Shown piece after piece: positions 41,922 through 41,925 of a stretch of 41,925 nucleotides of DNA (its first letter is position 1; every line of letters begins with the position of its first letter). Origin of the DNA: Gnetum montanum (Eukaryota > Streptophyta > Gnetopsida > Gnetales > Gnetaceae); assembly GCA_015680685.1 (NCBI GenBank), contig MNCI01005013.1, positions 128,593 through 170,517 on the forward strand. Direction: 5' to 3'. The notes beneath the pieces were generated by a model. It did not search any database and was not told the DNA's origin. It worked only from the letters and a program-made list of their open reading frames with translations. Both the position numbers and the translations under genes were made by a program.

Positions 41922-41925
41922 ATGA

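Larger units (their letters stand above)
38892..41922 (-). mobile_element. Element C, gag-protease 5' half
   Basis: Minus strand: primer site (41921-41904), gag from 41775, protease core (about 39200-38892), cut by B. Its 5' LTR starts at 41923, three bases before the window ends (TCA of TCATCA is visible). Continues in 32410-27994. Confidence 0.85.

Overview
This is a transposon graveyard from a land-plant nuclear genome, with no host gene that I can support. The evidence is Ty3-type LTR retrotransposons in layers, primer-binding sites matching plant tRNA-Asp, a plant-type LINE reverse transcriptase remnant, and heavy C-to-T / G-to-A decay in which many stop codons replace Gln or Trp codons. 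The old, nested, slowly removed elements suggest a large genome such as a gymnosperm's, but the sequence alone does not fix the species. Isolated Ns (4552, 4765, 7352, 36819) and a 679-N gap (21575-22253) show a draft assembly. 

Layout. 1-4303: element A (minus), gag and protease plus a complete 5' LTR. 4295-4764: inverted repeat bounded by Ns, probably an assembly artefact. 5329-5890: LINE RT relic. 5957-8440: 3' part of element K (minus). 8446-14434: element D (minus) inserted in K and itself hit by solo LTR E (9656-10872). 14435-16114: unidentified minus-strand ORF relics under an LTR-like promoter (F). 16340-27993: element H (plus), a Tat/Ogre-like gag-protease element with a near-perfect target duplication; its 5' LTR holds a solo LTR (16876-18547), and an inverted LTR fragment lies in its gag next to the gap. 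27994-32410 and 38892-41922: element C (minus), the only copy with gag, protease, RT, RNase H and integrase, split by element B (plus, 32411-38891), a gag-protease element without pol. 

How they fit together. A, B, C, D, K and probably E share one LTR design (TGATGA...TCATCA ends, about 830-870 bp, 1217 bp in E). A, B, C and D also have a tRNA-Asp-type primer site. Only C carries pol. A and B have gag-protease, whereas D and K carry a coiled-coil ORF where protease-pol would be. This looks like an autonomous lineage with several non-autonomous satellites, all now dead. 

The most striking pattern is a spacing ruler in the LTR promoters. In A, B, D and K six-base cores, many palindromic, sit exactly 18 bases from the TATA box and then repeat at 14, 20 and 14 bases, although the core sequences differ. 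E extends the 14-base unit to 24 exact-length copies, and F shows a variant ruler.
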